From: Phoronis australis
Lineage: Eukaryota > Phoronida > Phoronidae
Length of the DNA: 64,000 nt
Reading direction: 5' to 3'
Assembly (NCBI GenBank): GCA_002633005.1
Contig: NMRA01000063.1
Location: 184,001-248,000 of the forward strand
Made by a program: the position numbers and the translations under genes. Positions 37,101 to 48,168 of this stretch are shown in pieces (position 1 is the first letter of the stretch; each line of letters opens with the position of its first letter). The notes below the pieces were generated by a model. It ran no database searches. It saw nothing but the letters and a program-made list of their open reading frames with translations, and was not told the DNA's origin.

Positions 37101-40100
37101 CAAGTTGACCTATCGGCGATGGCAAGGCTGTGATGCATCTGTCGGCGAGTTTTCGCATGAAAAATGCTTGTAATTTAACTACAAAGTTTGATAGCAATGC
37201 ACTGCAATTTTGTAAGAAACTTTGTCATAGGTTACAGATGCATCACAGAGCGTAAATTTGAAGAATTCTTGCTTACAATTTCACCTGTGTCGGAGACTGG
37301 GTTTCAACCACTTTTGGGCTATAATAAGCGCCCTTTTCCCGAAGCGAATTTTTCTAAGCGCCTTGAGCGCTTAATAGGGCGAATACAGTATGTCTTTTTT
37401 TGATTTTCTTGAGAATCTGAAATGCTTGGGAAGTGGTTCGCAGCAGTAAAGAATGAAAGGCACGCAGTTAATATCAAGTACATGGCTGTGAAATATCTGT
37501 GGCCGGCATTGATCTGTTTCAAAATGAGTTATTCTCACCCTAACCAATGTTTAATAAAACTAAAACCAAGTGTCTTGAAAGACTCTCAGTAGACAATTTA
37601 CAATGCGTTTGAAATGTTCGTGAGTGCAAATGTTTTGAGAAACCAACAATGAATAAAACATACTGCGTTAACGGCTTCATATGCAATATAACTTATTGAC
37701 TGGGCAACCAAGGCGGTGTGTGTGCATGCTAATTCAGTATTTGCTGACAGAAAGCTGTTGTGAAACAATAACTTGATTTTATATGCTATAGTCAGACATT
37801 AAGGTAATCTTTATTTAGATATGTATGCATTTTTCGAATCATTGTTATTGTACACCTTTTTGCCCCGTACTGTTCTGTGGAAGGGCAATCTGGCTTCGCA
37901 GCCCTAGGCGGGTAGAATTGCAATTTTCTGGCGTTTTTGCCAAAATATTCACATATACATATTTTCTTTGGTTCAGTAGTCTAGTCTTTCCGTGACTGGA
38001 AGTTTAATTTTTCAATTTTGGCAGTCGACTAACTCAGCAGGTTTATGTTTATGATTTCTCCAGTGTGGCCGCCGGCGACGGGCCTGATCGGGTTTCGAGA
38101 CACTGGGTTACAACGAGCGTTTTGTGTGTTTAGAACTGAAAAAGATAAATCTTGGTAAATCTAACATTACAACATACAGCTCTCCTGTTTGTATTTCATG
38201 GAGGAATAATTCTAAGTTATCACCAAACAGATACAAATTCCCTGCAATCAACCTCGGTAAGTTGGCCTACCAAACCTTGTAGGCTACGGTACGTTCAAAA
38301 TTTCTGTAACTCCGTAACAGAAATAAAACAGCTTGTTTATTTAAAAGCTCATTGTATTTGTAAAGGTTTTGCATCGAATTCTGATTATTTATTAGTGTTA
38401 AGCGATGATGTCAAGCGATAGGCCGACACCAATAAGCGTGTTGTGAACTACTGAACAGACTCCTAGAACCTATGACATCATTGGTTAATTTTATCTGCCA
38501 TCTGGTGTCGGGTAAAAGAACTGAACTTGTTGTTATCGAGTGGAACTACTCAATCTAAATTGATAAGAAATACGTTTTTGGTGGCATTCTCCTTTAAACT
38601 GACCTTCCATTAAACTGACCTGCCATTAAATTGACTTCCATTAAACTGACCTCCCATTAAACTGACTGCCCATTAAACTGACGGTCCATTAAAATGACCT
38701 TCCGTTAAAAACTGACCATCCATTAAGCTGACCGCTCGTTAAACTGACCTTCCATTAAACTGACCGTCTATTAAACTGACCTTCCATTAAAAAAATAACT
38801 TTTGATTTCGGCCACTTACTATTATGAAAAATTGATCTCAACCCTTACTCAAATTAGCAGTTATTTCTGAGCTTGGAAGAAAATTTAACATTAACGTTAA
38901 TATTTGAAATCAAGCTCAACATATCCACTTATCATGGCGGATCATTTTATTTGTGGAGCTTGGTCTCAACCATCTGTCAATTTGTGGAGCTTGGTCTCAA
39001 CCATCTGTCAATTTGTGCAGCTTGGTCTCAGTCATCTGTCAATTTGTGCAGCTTGGTCTCAACCATATGTCAATTTGTGGAGCTTGGTCTCAACCATATG
39101 TCAATTTGTGGAGCTTGGTCTCAACCATATGTCAATTTGTGGAGCTTGGTCTCAACCATCTGTTGGTTTGTGGAGCTTGGTCTCAACCATCTGTCGGTTT
39201 GTGCAGCTTCGTCTCAACCATCTGTCAATTTGTGCAGCTTCATCTCAACCATCTGTCAATTTGTGCAGCTTTGTCTCAACCATCTGCCAATTTGTGCAGC
39301 TTGGTCTCAACCATCTGTCAATTTGTGCAGCTTGGTCTCAACCATCTGTCAATTTGTGCAGCTTGGTCTCAACCATCTGTCAATTTGTGCAACTTCGTCT
39401 CAACCATCTGTCAATTTGTGCAGGTTGGTCTCAACCATTTGTCAATTTGTGGAGCTTGGTCTCAACCATCTGTCACTTTGTGCAGCTTCGTCTCAACCAT
39501 CTGTCAATTTGTGCAGCTTTGTCTCAACCATCTGTCAATTTGTGCAGCTTCGTCTCAACCATCTGTCAATTTGTGCAGCTTTGTCTCAACCATCTGTCAA
39601 TTTGTGCAGCTTCGTCTCAACCATCTGTCAATTCTCTACAAGCTCATAAACCTCTTCTCACTTGAGTAAGGAACCAGTGCTCACCACCTAAATCACAAAT
39701 TATAAAGCACGCTACTCAACCAAACAGAAATGTGTCAACGTTTTCCCTACCATAACTTCAAAATGATGTTTCTCCCTAAAGAGACCATTCGAGTCATTGT
39801 CAAGTGAACAAGGTTGTCCAAATGCCATGGAAGGGTTAGCCCACCCTTCCAGGGTCGGGCCACTTGTTATCTTGGTTCAGTTTAATGGTAAAAAGCAGTG
39901 GCAAGGAATTGAGAACAGTTTTTTTAAATTCATTGCCATATGTCATGAAATTTCCTTTTTAAGCTTTGGGTAGGAATATGTGGACAAGGGTAGGAATGTG
40001 TGGAAAGAAAAGTCTTTAAACGACATTATCCCCGTTCTTCAAATCTCTGTGCAATTATGCAACAAACTTTTTAATCGTGTCTTGTTTGACGTGGTGCTCT

Positions 40101-40941
40101 ATTGGGTCATAGCAGCATTCATTGACATGGTCAGTTTGTAGGTTTAAATCAAAGTTAGCATGCAACTTGATACACTATGAGCTGAACTAAATATATTCCA
40201 GGATTATACAAGATATTAACTTTATGTGTTTGGTATGTAAACCAACTTAAGCAGTGGGCGGTTGAAGTATTATCTGAAAGGATTTTATGGCATTATACCA
40301 ACTGTTGTTCAAAGCAAAATCACAAACCTCAAAGCTAGCAGGACGAATCTTGCCGTTCAAACAACAAGTAAACTCTGGTTGGTTCATGATGTAATCATGC
40401 CTAATTATGAATTCTTACTTGCTTGCCATACTTAAAAACTTAAAGGATTGCAACCCTAAGTGCAAACCAGTCATTATTTTTCAAAGAAGGTACTGGGTGT
40501 GGTTTAAAGAAGGCACTGGGTGTGGTTTAAAAAGAATGCAAGTTACAGGCTGATGATTGGTCAATCATTTTGAACTGCCTGTCTGTTTAAGATTGCACTA
40601 CCTGATAAATACCTTCCAATATCAGGTTACCAGATTACTTAACACTTTTACCTTAGAAAGTTATTCGCTTTCGTAATGGCTGTATAGTAAAGTATACATT
40701 TATAGTCTTAGGGTAACACTCGGAATTTTTTGTTCAGTCACATCTTATATAAATGATTGTGTGCACCCCACCTGTTGGCATCATTTTGGCTATTATTGCC
40801 TCTGGGTTTCTCTGACAACTAATCGCATTGCTTCCTTTGATTTGTTGTATTCTTTATAACCAGTCGAGGAGTAGTTGGTGTTCTACTATTCTATTCTATG
40901 TTTATTCAGCCTAGCACAGAATTATATGAATTGTTCTTATT

Positions 40942-40972
<31 letters not shown>

Positions 40973-43900
40973 GTATATATTCAACCATGAATAGTCTTGT
41001 AGCAGTTGTTCAGCGAAATTAAGTTATCGAACCAATCAGCTAAGAATTTAGTAAGCTTTCTTGTAGTCATTCAACCAATCGGAAAATCTCATTGCTGTAT
41101 ATGTTAACCAATCAGAAACTGTTGTGATGCCGTGTCTATTGGGTTGGCTCTCTCAGGGTTGGAGATAGTGCCCAATGGGATCACAATCCAGGAGGACGGC
41201 GCGGGGTACTCAACGGGGGATGCCTTTGTACAGTTTGCCAGCCAAGACATTGCTGATAAGGCATGTCAGAAACACAAGGAAACCATCGGGAACAGGTACT
41301 CACAGTGGGCCCCTCAGCGCAGACATTCGGGGTGGAACGCTGCCACCGTGGGGTAATGTATGTCAAATGTGTCGCCTGCCCGGGGGACTACCACCACAAC
41401 AAAGGGGTGTCCCAAAGCGTGTGGGTGCATGCTGATGGGCTGGTGGTCTGTATGCAGGAGGTGAGTCGTATCGTTTCGTTTCCGCTGGCGACGCACATGT
41501 TTCCAGGGCAATGAAAACTGGCAAAGCGTGCAGTGAATATTGGTAACAGGAAACTTAAATATGACTTGTCATTTAAAAGTAAAGAGTTTCAAATTGAAGG
41601 TAAATTTTTACTTGTGATGTGCAAAATGTCTCCAATTATTCGACATGAGTAGTTGGTAGGTTGCAGGTAACCGGATTTCAACAAAAAGTGATTCTTCATC
41701 TTCTTTGCTGCTCAATCAGTTTACATCTGGTCACTCTCCAGTTGAAAATTGATGTTGTCTCAAACTGTGTAAATACAGCTACTACTGCTACTATACTGGT
41801 AAATTGTCATCTGCGTGAGATAAAAGTGCATTTCCCTTGTGTTAATTGATGATTTGTCCATTGTTTGAAGATATTTTCATTTATTATGATGTAAAGGGTG
41901 TCATTATGGAACAGACCCCGAGACCACATTATGTGAATATATGAAGACGGACATATTGAAATTTGTTATATGCTCCTCCGCTACTTTGACTCTGTAACAT
42001 TGGTGGTTATAGTTCATATCCTGTGACTGCAACACTGAGTCGGATGGCACACTCATTTCAGGTATATCGAAATCTTTAAAAGCACCTTGAGGGAGGCAGA
42101 GAAGGCTATGTATGGTGCAAGTGATGGTTTTGCTGGCGGCATGATGCGGCCAAGGCCCAGCCCTTATGACCGACGAGATAGATGTGGTGGTGCTGGATAT
42201 GGTGGTGGCGGCGGCGGCGGACGTATGAGTCGAATGAGAGGTAAAAAAATTTCTGAATCATAAGTTTGTGAAGTACGTCGCATCTCCCATAGCTAACGAC
42301 CGGCTATTGAGGTCAGCCCTGACTCATTACAAGGGTATTTCAAATTTCAGCAACAGTACCCGTTTAGGTAGTAGAGGAAAAACTTCCTTGATCAACAAAT
42401 GTCTTATCTTTATCGCCATATTGTGAAACATGCAAAGTACCAACCTGAAGTGAGCAATTGCTGTGTGACTACCCGGACGTGTGAGCGCAGTGCGTACTTG
42501 GCAGGAAATCACCACCGGCTTTACTGGCCGTTAAAAACGTAAAATAGAAAAGAAACATTCTCATACGGCGATGTTTCAACTAACAAAAATAAGTTTTATC
42601 TCAAAACAGTGAGCTCCACACCTCAATTGCAGTAATGCACACCTGTGCTTGACTTTGCTGCCTGAACACAGTAACCGGCAAAGTAATTCCCCTGCAGTTG
42701 CCGTGACTCTTCGCTGGGAAAATTATCACTTGCTGAATTGGCTTTGATTTTCAAGTATCTGGGAAAATGTATTTTAAAACCTCACAAAAACTTACAATAT
42801 ATACCTCTGTTGTCTAAATATAAAAATTCCACACCGCAAACCAGGAGGGGGTGGGAGTGCACTGAATTTTAGTCAATGAGCTGAATGTTGGTGACGGGAA
42901 AATATTATAGTGTTAGGAGCATGACGCAGTATTTTTTTAATCTGTCACACGAATTTTACTCATTCAAGGTCAGGGTAGCTAATTAATGTGTTCGTCTTGC
43001 CCCGCGGAGCACAGATGTCCGCACACGGCAGACGAGGCGGTCCCGGCTCCACCAGATAGCAGCTTATACGAATGTTTTTGGCTATGTGGGAATTATTCCT
43101 TTTACCTTAAACTCATTAATACTTATATTATACCATTTGGCACCATGGCAAGTTTTCTTCCTGAAGTTATTTCGCCACCAAATGGTATTCTGTTGGCAGT
43201 CAGCCGCCCGGCCGTAATGGAAGTCACGGTAGACCACTGTCAGTATCTTAGTTTACGTCTAAATTTATTTTCGATATTTTCGCAAGTTTAATTGTCAGGA
43301 TATTCTAACTGTTCAGCAATGTTATTCAATTATTTTGATGTTGCATGTTCGTTGTTCTGTTTATACTGTTTGTTTACCAGACTTAGTTACACCCAGTAAA
43401 ACATGATAAGCCTAGTCCGCCATAGTCGGCCTTGTTATTCAATCGTTGGCACAGGACTGACTAGTCCATAATTTTATGCAAGTGTCGGAAACTATCTTTA
43501 TATGTATAGGGCATTTATGATTTGAACCATTTATTCCGATAAAACAGCCGGGGACGGCATGCCTTTGTCTTTTGTCAGTGCGAGTGGTCTCGATCAGACC
43601 GCACCAGGTCATCAGCTGCATGTCCAAGTCCAGCAAAATAATTTCTGTCAAAATTTATTTTGCCACATTTTGTCAACATTTTCAGTACTAATTGTCCCTA
43701 TTTTGGTTTTATTAAAATTAAGGTCCGCTGTCGATTGTTTTATCCCCGTTTGCAGTCTGGTAACGGACACTGCTCCAGTCGCACAGTCGATGTACTTAAG
43801 TCTGGGTTTCTGAATGAATTGTACTTCCAGTTTGGCAGTTAGTTCAAAGTGGCAGTGTGTTCTTCGAGTCGGAATTGTGAGTGGCGCGTTTATTTATCTT

Positions 43901-46900
43901 TCTTTGACTACGGATTGTGTATTGGTTATGGGATAGGTACTGCATGGTTCCTTATAATTTCTTCTAACCATTTAATAAGGGTTAAAAACGTGTGCTTCTT
44001 GGACTTTAAGGACACTAGCCCAGTGGACTGTCAGTGTGGAGATTAATGTAAAATTTAGGGCTAAGTGGGACTTGCCAACTTTGACAAAACAGACCTCTGA
44101 AATCCGAACCACTGCGCAATCCTCTACACCTGTCTGCATTCACCATCTTCAATTACTTGTCAACATTGTATCAAATGTGTTGGTGTTTCTCCAACTGACA
44201 GGTTACGATGACGGTGGTCAAGGAAGGTATAACAGCTATGGGGGATATACAGGTTATGGGGGTTTCTCGTCCCGATCCAGCGGTCGTCGTGGAGGTGGTG
44301 GTGGTGGTCGCTATGGAGGTAATTGTGATATCAATCAATTTCTATTCCGGTTATACGTCCATTAGCCCATAGTACAAGTCATAACATTTGAGCAATGTGC
44401 ACACAGTCACACATTATACATCTTTCTTCAGGTTTTTGTAAAAATGTAACCATTTCTTAACTCTTATAATATTTGTTATTCTTCGTGTACCAGCGTAGAG
44501 TCTTGTTATTCTCGGGTTTTTATTTTCTTTTCTTTTTCTTGTTATTATCATAAATTTTAAGAAATATATTTTTGACTCATAATGCACAGGAAGTGGCCAA
44601 TAGGTGCGAAGGTCATTTAATTTTCAAAATGTTATTTCTCCTACATTTTTCAAGAACAAGATCGTAAGTTGTCAGAAAGCATTATAAACGTGTTTTATCT
44701 GAAGATGTCGTGTTGTGTGGTGTGTGCTGGTTACCGACAATTTATCATCGATACAAAATCTTGGGAGTCGTCACTGATGGAAAATGGCATCGGTGTGTGC
44801 TGGCTTTTATCGTACATCATACATGTTAACTTACTTGGAATTTGAATTGACATTACGCAGTGGGAAATTGAAGCTTATAAAACATGTGTAAACTGTCCAA
44901 AAGTTCTTGATCGTTATACAAATGACACTCCAACAGCATTTACTTAAATGGCAACAAATTCACACACTTTGTGAGTCTACAGTACTGTTTAAGTCTACGG
45001 TACTGTTTAAGTCAACGGTACTGTTCAGGTCAATGGTACTGTTCAAGTCAACGGTACTGTTCAAGTCAACTGTACTGTTCAAGTCAACGGTACTGTTCAA
45101 GTCTACCTGGATTGAGCACATCTGAATCTGGCCATGCTCGATAAGTGAACAAAGTTTTCAACATGAGATACATAATATTCAATTACTTGGGTCATTTTTA
45201 ACAATCTATATACATCAAGACGGGACAGCTCCAACATTTCTCCATTCTAATCTTGGTATTTCACATCTTTACACATATTTTAAAATGCGTTTACAATATA
45301 GGGAATGTAGAATAGAGATTTTTTGTGATCTCGGGTTTTGCATTGCTGCATCCTATACATAGACTTCATATTATCTTGAAAATTTTGACTGAATGACTTG
45401 CTGTAAATATTCTTCATTTAGAAAGGTCAGATTAACAGTATTACTGTATGAATTGTAAGTCATGCATGTGTTATATCTTGTGTTGCAGCTGTTCCTGTAT
45501 CCCAGTCATTTACTATTTCTGTCTTGTGTTGCAGGACCAGGTGGCCGTGGAGGGGGTGGCCGTGGAGGGGGTGGCTCTATTGGCAGCAATCACCACAGCA
45601 CTACAGGTCATTCAGTTCACATGAGAGGGCTACCTTACCAAGCTACTGAGGGGGATATTCGCCAGGTGTGTACTAGCCCTCTTTATTAAAGATGTATTTG
45701 CATGCTCTTAACTATGCTAATGTATAGCAGGAACTAAACGACAATGCTATTTGAACATCATCTACTCTAAACAAAGTGCAGTTGTGTTCATTGACAACTT
45801 GTAAATGTGACAACAAAAAATTCTGCAAATGGGTAACCTTTGCACTAATGACCTACCTTGGGTTTTCGCATAACCTGCATCATGTAGTGCAATAGCTGAG
45901 TTGCAACACCGCCATATAAGGTCAGAATATTGCATTTTGGTTAAGCCGGTAAACAAGTACGTCGGCAAGCGTGGGGGCGAACCGGCCACAGGGAGGTTAT
46001 ACGTGTTGTGTGCCTGACTGCTAAAAATGCCAGTTAGCGAGATAAAGAATTTAGTTACTACCTGTTTCCCAAGGATCAAGAACTGCATTAAACATGGGTT
46101 ATTATTTACTTTCTACAAAATTGTGGTGCATTGCCATCAAAATTCGTTGTTAAATTACGATCATTTTTCATAAAATTGTGCTGAAATCACAGGGCGAAAT
46201 CTCACTGACAAGTGCCTAGCTGCCGGTCTCGCAATCGTCGATAGGGCTTGAATTCTTGAATAAGAATACAGCTTCATGAGATGGCTTATAGGACATCTTT
46301 GGGAACATTAATTTTAAACAGCTCATCTTCCTCCTGGTTCACAAGTCCTATTTCCTATTCACATTCTTAAAAATCATACAAACACTGCGTTAGTGATGTG
46401 TCTCATTTTCTCTCAGTTCTTCAGTCCCGTGAATTGTGCCGTTGTTACCATTGAATACCAATCGAATGGTAGGCCAAGCGGTGAGGCAGATGTCGACTTT
46501 AACAGTCATGACGAGGCGTGTGAAGCTATGAAGAAGGACAAGTCTAATATGGGTGAGTGTTATGATTCACTCAGACACGACAAAGTTATTTGAATTAAAG
46601 GGGAAGTTAATGTTTTCTGGTGTTATCAGAATTTGTATGCGTACCATGAACATGTACACAGGAATTCATGGGTTTTTTTCAAAATGATGATTTTGTATGA
46701 ATTTGAATTTCAGGATATAGTATCCAGGTCTTCCATTCAAAAAAAATTGCTTCAAATTGACCCAGTGGGCACTATCTTGCAAAATGCTGTTGAGTCAATG
46801 ACTTTGAATTAGGAACAATTTTAGTAGCTGTCAACAGACATTGTAATTTTTATTTAGTTCAATTATGTATCTTGAGAGGCATGAAGATTTGATGACCTCA

Positions 46901-48168
46901 GAATTTTAGAGATTGCCAGGTGACAAGATCCCCAAATAATTATGGTAAGTAAGAGATACCTGGTGGTCTTGTAGAAATGACGTCACCTTGAGGAAAATTC
47001 TAAAATGTCTCTGAAAATGGAATTTTGCAAATTCACTCAATAGTTAAAAACATTTGATAACCTAGTTAGAACCTCAGTTGTTCTCTGTTCACCTTTGCCG
47101 TACAATTCCCTTTGTTTTGGTAAAAGTCACAACTATCAGGACAAGTCAGTCTCTTGTAGTGGTATGAGGAATGAATGCAAAGATGTGGCACACCCATGAA
47201 ACCATTGTATGAATGCTGTCTTTCTTCTGTTGCTCAACACTGGGTGTGTGTTGTCATTTCAGAACACAGATACATTGAACTGTTCCTGAATTCCAACAGT
47301 CGAGGCCAAGGCAGCGGACCACCCAGTCTGATGAGCGGGGGCTACGGAAATGGACAAGGTAAGGCTGTTATACTTTATGCAGATTCTCGGGACAGGTGTT
47401 CCTCCGAACATTTCCACTTGTGTGACTATTGTGCTGAAACACCTGTTTGTTTTGATTTGCATTTGTCGGAAAGAGATGATAAAATTGTGTTGAAAGTTAG
47501 GCGAATTAACTTGCCTATATTCTACAATTGTACCATGGCCAAGGAGACATTCACATCTGTGTAGTGTCAAAAGTTGCATGTTTTTTTATCTTCTGAAAGT
47601 GTTCATTTCTTAAGTTAACGTTATGTAGAACAAAGTATGATGCATTCAATTTTTGCAGTAAATATTCGGCACGACATGGTGGCCGAGTGTAATTTTAATG
47701 TGTTGATTTCCTTCCTGTTACCATGGTTTTACGACATACCTGTCCCCAGAAAAAGATATAATGTTTTATTACAATATGAGAATTACAATTTTAGCAATTA
47801 CTCTTATTGCGAACTGAAGACTTTTTGTTGTAATTCTTGGTATGTACTCTTTCAATGATCTGTTACTTTTAGCAATCACTCTTATTGCAAACTGCAGACT
47901 TTATGTTGTAATTTTGATTTGTACTCTATCATTGATCTGTTACTTTTAGCAATTACTCTTATTGCAAACTGAAGACTTTTTGTTGTAATTCTTGATGTGT
48001 ACTCTATCAACGATCTCTTACTTTTAGCAATTACTCTTATTGCAAACTGAAGACTTTTTGTTGTAATTCTTGATATGTACTCTATCAACGATCTCTTACT
48101 TTGGTGGCTTTGTTTCAGGATATGCTTCATTTGGAGGAGACAACTTCACTGAAGATTATTCATTTTAA
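28011..48168 (+). CDS. hnRNP H/F/GRSF1-like RNA-binding protein, 10 coding exons
   Basis: Joined exons 28011-28101, 34102-34257, 35184-35321, 41157-41295, 42062-42240, 44202-44318, 45535-45665, 46417-46552, 47263-47358 and 48119-48168 total 1233 nt, giving 410 residues and TAA. All introns are GT-AG and phases agree. Three quasi-RRMs are visible: residues ~8-84 ([13 protein letters not shown] to RYVEVF), ~107-183 ([34 protein letters not shown]) and ~299-375 ([29 protein letters not shown]). Gly/Arg/Tyr-rich linkers separate quasi-RRM 2 from 3 and form the tail, as in vertebrate hnRNP H and F, which are slightly longer or of similar length. Family knowledge: nuclear proteins that bind G-runs in pre-mRNA and control splicing and polyadenylation. 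The ATG at 28011 sits where family members begin. The exon is open upstream of it, so a further coding leader exon is possible but not needed. H, F and GRSF1 cannot be told apart here. Confidence 0.95.
28093..28262 (+). repeat. 42-43-bp tandem repeat covering the exon 1 splice donor
   Basis: Four copies of GGTCCA(g/t)gtatgttcatt... start at 28102, 28144, 28187 and 28229 (positions of the gt). The first is the used donor; the third has the same CAG|gtatgt context. Confidence 0.85.
28830..33079. mobile_element. 4.25-kb DNA transposon with 23-bp perfect TIRs, nested in the Penelope element
   Basis: Ends are perfect inverted repeats, 28830-28852 and 33057-33079, beginning CGGTAAAGTCGCG. The flanks are TA on both sides (or GTAC if the TIR is taken as 22 bp). 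Removing the insert rejoins the Penelope reading frame TGLY-T-CFHSF exactly, which proves the boundaries. No transposase was recognised inside, so it is probably non-autonomous or decayed. It also contains half of the 20684 MITE (31490-31620). Confidence 0.85.
29090..29545. repeat. Degenerate 60-87-bp repeat block inside the TIR element
   Basis: The motif atgcg(c/t)tttctcaata recurs near 29097, 29183, 29266, 29329, 29411, 29457 and 29523. It is often followed by gtcGACGCACaaag. Spacing varies (about 46-87 bp). Open frames on both strands here are by-products of the repeat. Confidence 0.6.
33082..33750 (+). pseudogene. Penelope-like connector and GIY-YIG endonuclease fragment
   Basis: Two overlapping frames. 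The first (from about 33082) reads into [20 protein letters not shown] and ends at 33460. The second (to 33750) carries the GIY-YIG endonuclease, with SRYIGET as the YIG-like motif, a downstream HL/EH region and a C-terminus [19 protein letters not shown] single frameshift between about 33370 and 33440 divides them. Family knowledge: the endonuclease nicks target DNA for retrotransposition. Confidence 0.88.
34102..34257 (+). CDS. hnRNP exon 2: rest of quasi-RRM1
   Basis: Acceptor TTCTCAG, donor GAGG|gtaagg, phase 1 in and out. Encodes the second half of quasi-RRM1, including [11 protein letters not shown] and ending KRYVE, which matches the hnRNP H/F signature RYVEVF completed by the next exon. 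Confidence 0.95.
35184..35321 (+). CDS. hnRNP exon 3: linker and start of quasi-RRM2
   Basis: Acceptor TGTTGCAG, donor ACAG|gtttgt (weaker than average). Encodes [13 protein letters not shown], then [20 protein letters not shown], aligned with the same region of vertebrate hnRNP H. Phase 1 at both ends. Confidence 0.95.
36011..37388. mobile_element. 1.38-kb TA-flanked DNA transposon in hnRNP intron 3
   Basis: Ends are imperfect inverted repeats: c(c/t)g(c/t)attcgccct at 36011 and the matching agggcgaatacag ending at 37388, each extended by TAAGCGC motifs. TA lies directly outside both ends. The right half (about 36865-37388) is shared with 4730-5263. No transposase seen; non-autonomous. Confidence 0.75.
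37440..38593 (+). mobile_element. Deleted copy of the TTAA element in hnRNP intron 3
   Basis: 38150-38593 matches 63310-63768 in the same orientation, ending GGTGGCATTCTCC at TTAA (38594-38597). 37500-37640 matches 62150-62275 in inverted orientation. So it is a rearranged relative of the element at 61191-63768. Confidence 0.7.
38594..38792. repeat. ~17-bp tandem repeat (TTAAACTGACC...)
   Basis: About 12 units of the type attaaactgaccttcc, with variable third block and unit lengths of 15-19 bp. The array begins exactly at the TTAA end of the transposon copy. Confidence 0.85.
38950..39632. repeat. 31-bp minisatellite, 22 copies
   Basis: Units of 31 bp (tttgtgcagcttggtctcaa plus ccatctgtcaa). 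The block is 683 bp, 22.0 units. Because 31 is not a multiple of 3 and the unit holds no stop, all three + frames stay open for ~240-258 codons; this is not a gene. It lies in hnRNP intron 3. Confidence 0.95.
40486..40535. repeat. 24-bp direct duplication
   Basis: aagaaggtactgggtgtggt is repeated with one change about 24 bp later, in hnRNP intron 3. Confidence 0.7.
40942..40980. repeat. (TA)n microsatellite
   Basis: About 39 bp of alternating TA with two TG interruptions, in hnRNP intron 3. Confidence 0.9.
41157..41295 (+). CDS. hnRNP exon 4: core of quasi-RRM2
   Basis: Acceptor TCTCAG, donor AACAG|gtactc, phase 1 in and phase 2 out. Encodes [15 protein letters not shown], then [18 protein letters not shown], nearly residue-for-residue the hnRNP H/F quasi-RRM2. 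Confidence 0.95.
42062..42240 (+). CDS. hnRNP exon 5: end of quasi-RRM2 and Gly/Arg-rich linker
   Basis: Acceptor TTTCAG, donor AGAG|gtaaaa. Completes RYIEIFKS and then codes for a low-complexity linker rich in Arg, Tyr and Gly with a run of glycines from GGT/GGC codons. Phase 2 in, phase 1 out. Confidence 0.93.
44202..44318 (+). CDS. hnRNP exon 6: Gly/Tyr-rich linker
   Basis: Acceptor CTGACAG, donor GGAG|gtaatt, phase 1 at both ends. Encodes [20 protein letters not shown] followed by Ser/Arg/Gly repeats, matching the GYR region between quasi-RRM2 and quasi-RRM3 of hnRNP H. Confidence 0.92.
44974..45108. repeat. 18-bp tandem repeat in hnRNP intron 6
   Basis: About 7.5 units of gtcaacggtactgttcaa. 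The period is a multiple of three, so one frame reads a repeated FKSTVL peptide; no start or splice context supports coding. Confidence 0.9.
45535..45665 (+). CDS. hnRNP exon 7: Gly-rich stretch and start of quasi-RRM3
   Basis: Acceptor TTGCAG, donor CCAG|gtgtgt, phase 1 in and phase 0 out. Encodes RGGGG repeats, then [20 protein letters not shown], the hallmark of the third quasi-RRM. A near-identical second acceptor (cttgtgttgcag) ends at 45488, 46 bp upstream; using it would break the frame. Confidence 0.95.
46417..46552 (+). CDS. hnRNP exon 8: core of quasi-RRM3
   Basis: Acceptor TCTCAG, donor ATGG|gtgagt, phase 0 in and phase 1 out. Encodes [20 protein letters not shown], then [14 protein letters not shown], typical of hnRNP H/F quasi-RRM3. 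Confidence 0.95.
47263..47358 (+). CDS. hnRNP exon 9: end of quasi-RRM3 and tail
   Basis: Acceptor TTTCAG, donor CAAG|gtaagg, phase 1 at both ends. Encodes [11 protein letters not shown] and a Gly/Ser-rich tail ([16 protein letters not shown]). Confidence 0.94.
47793..48110. repeat. 78-bp tandem repeat just upstream of the last hnRNP exon
   Basis: Units begin at about 47793, 47871, 47948 and 48026 (spacing 78, 77, 78). Each contains a pyrimidine-rich ...ttacttttag that resembles a splice acceptor. Confidence 0.88.
48119..48168 (+). CDS. hnRNP exon 10: C-terminus and stop
   Basis: Acceptor TTTCAG ends at 48118. Encodes [16 protein letters not shown] followed by TAA at 48166-48168. The upstream intron is filled by a 78-bp tandem repeat that carries acceptor-like TTTTAG motifs. 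Confidence 0.9.

Noticed and set aside
38873-39669. Three overlapping 238-258-codon open frames
   Set aside because: All three arise from a stop-free 31-bp minisatellite; no frame preference, start context or splice sites.
41132-41514. Alternative frames over hnRNP exon 4
   Set aside because: Only the frame giving [10 protein letters not shown] matches the family and joins neighbouring exons; others are shadows.
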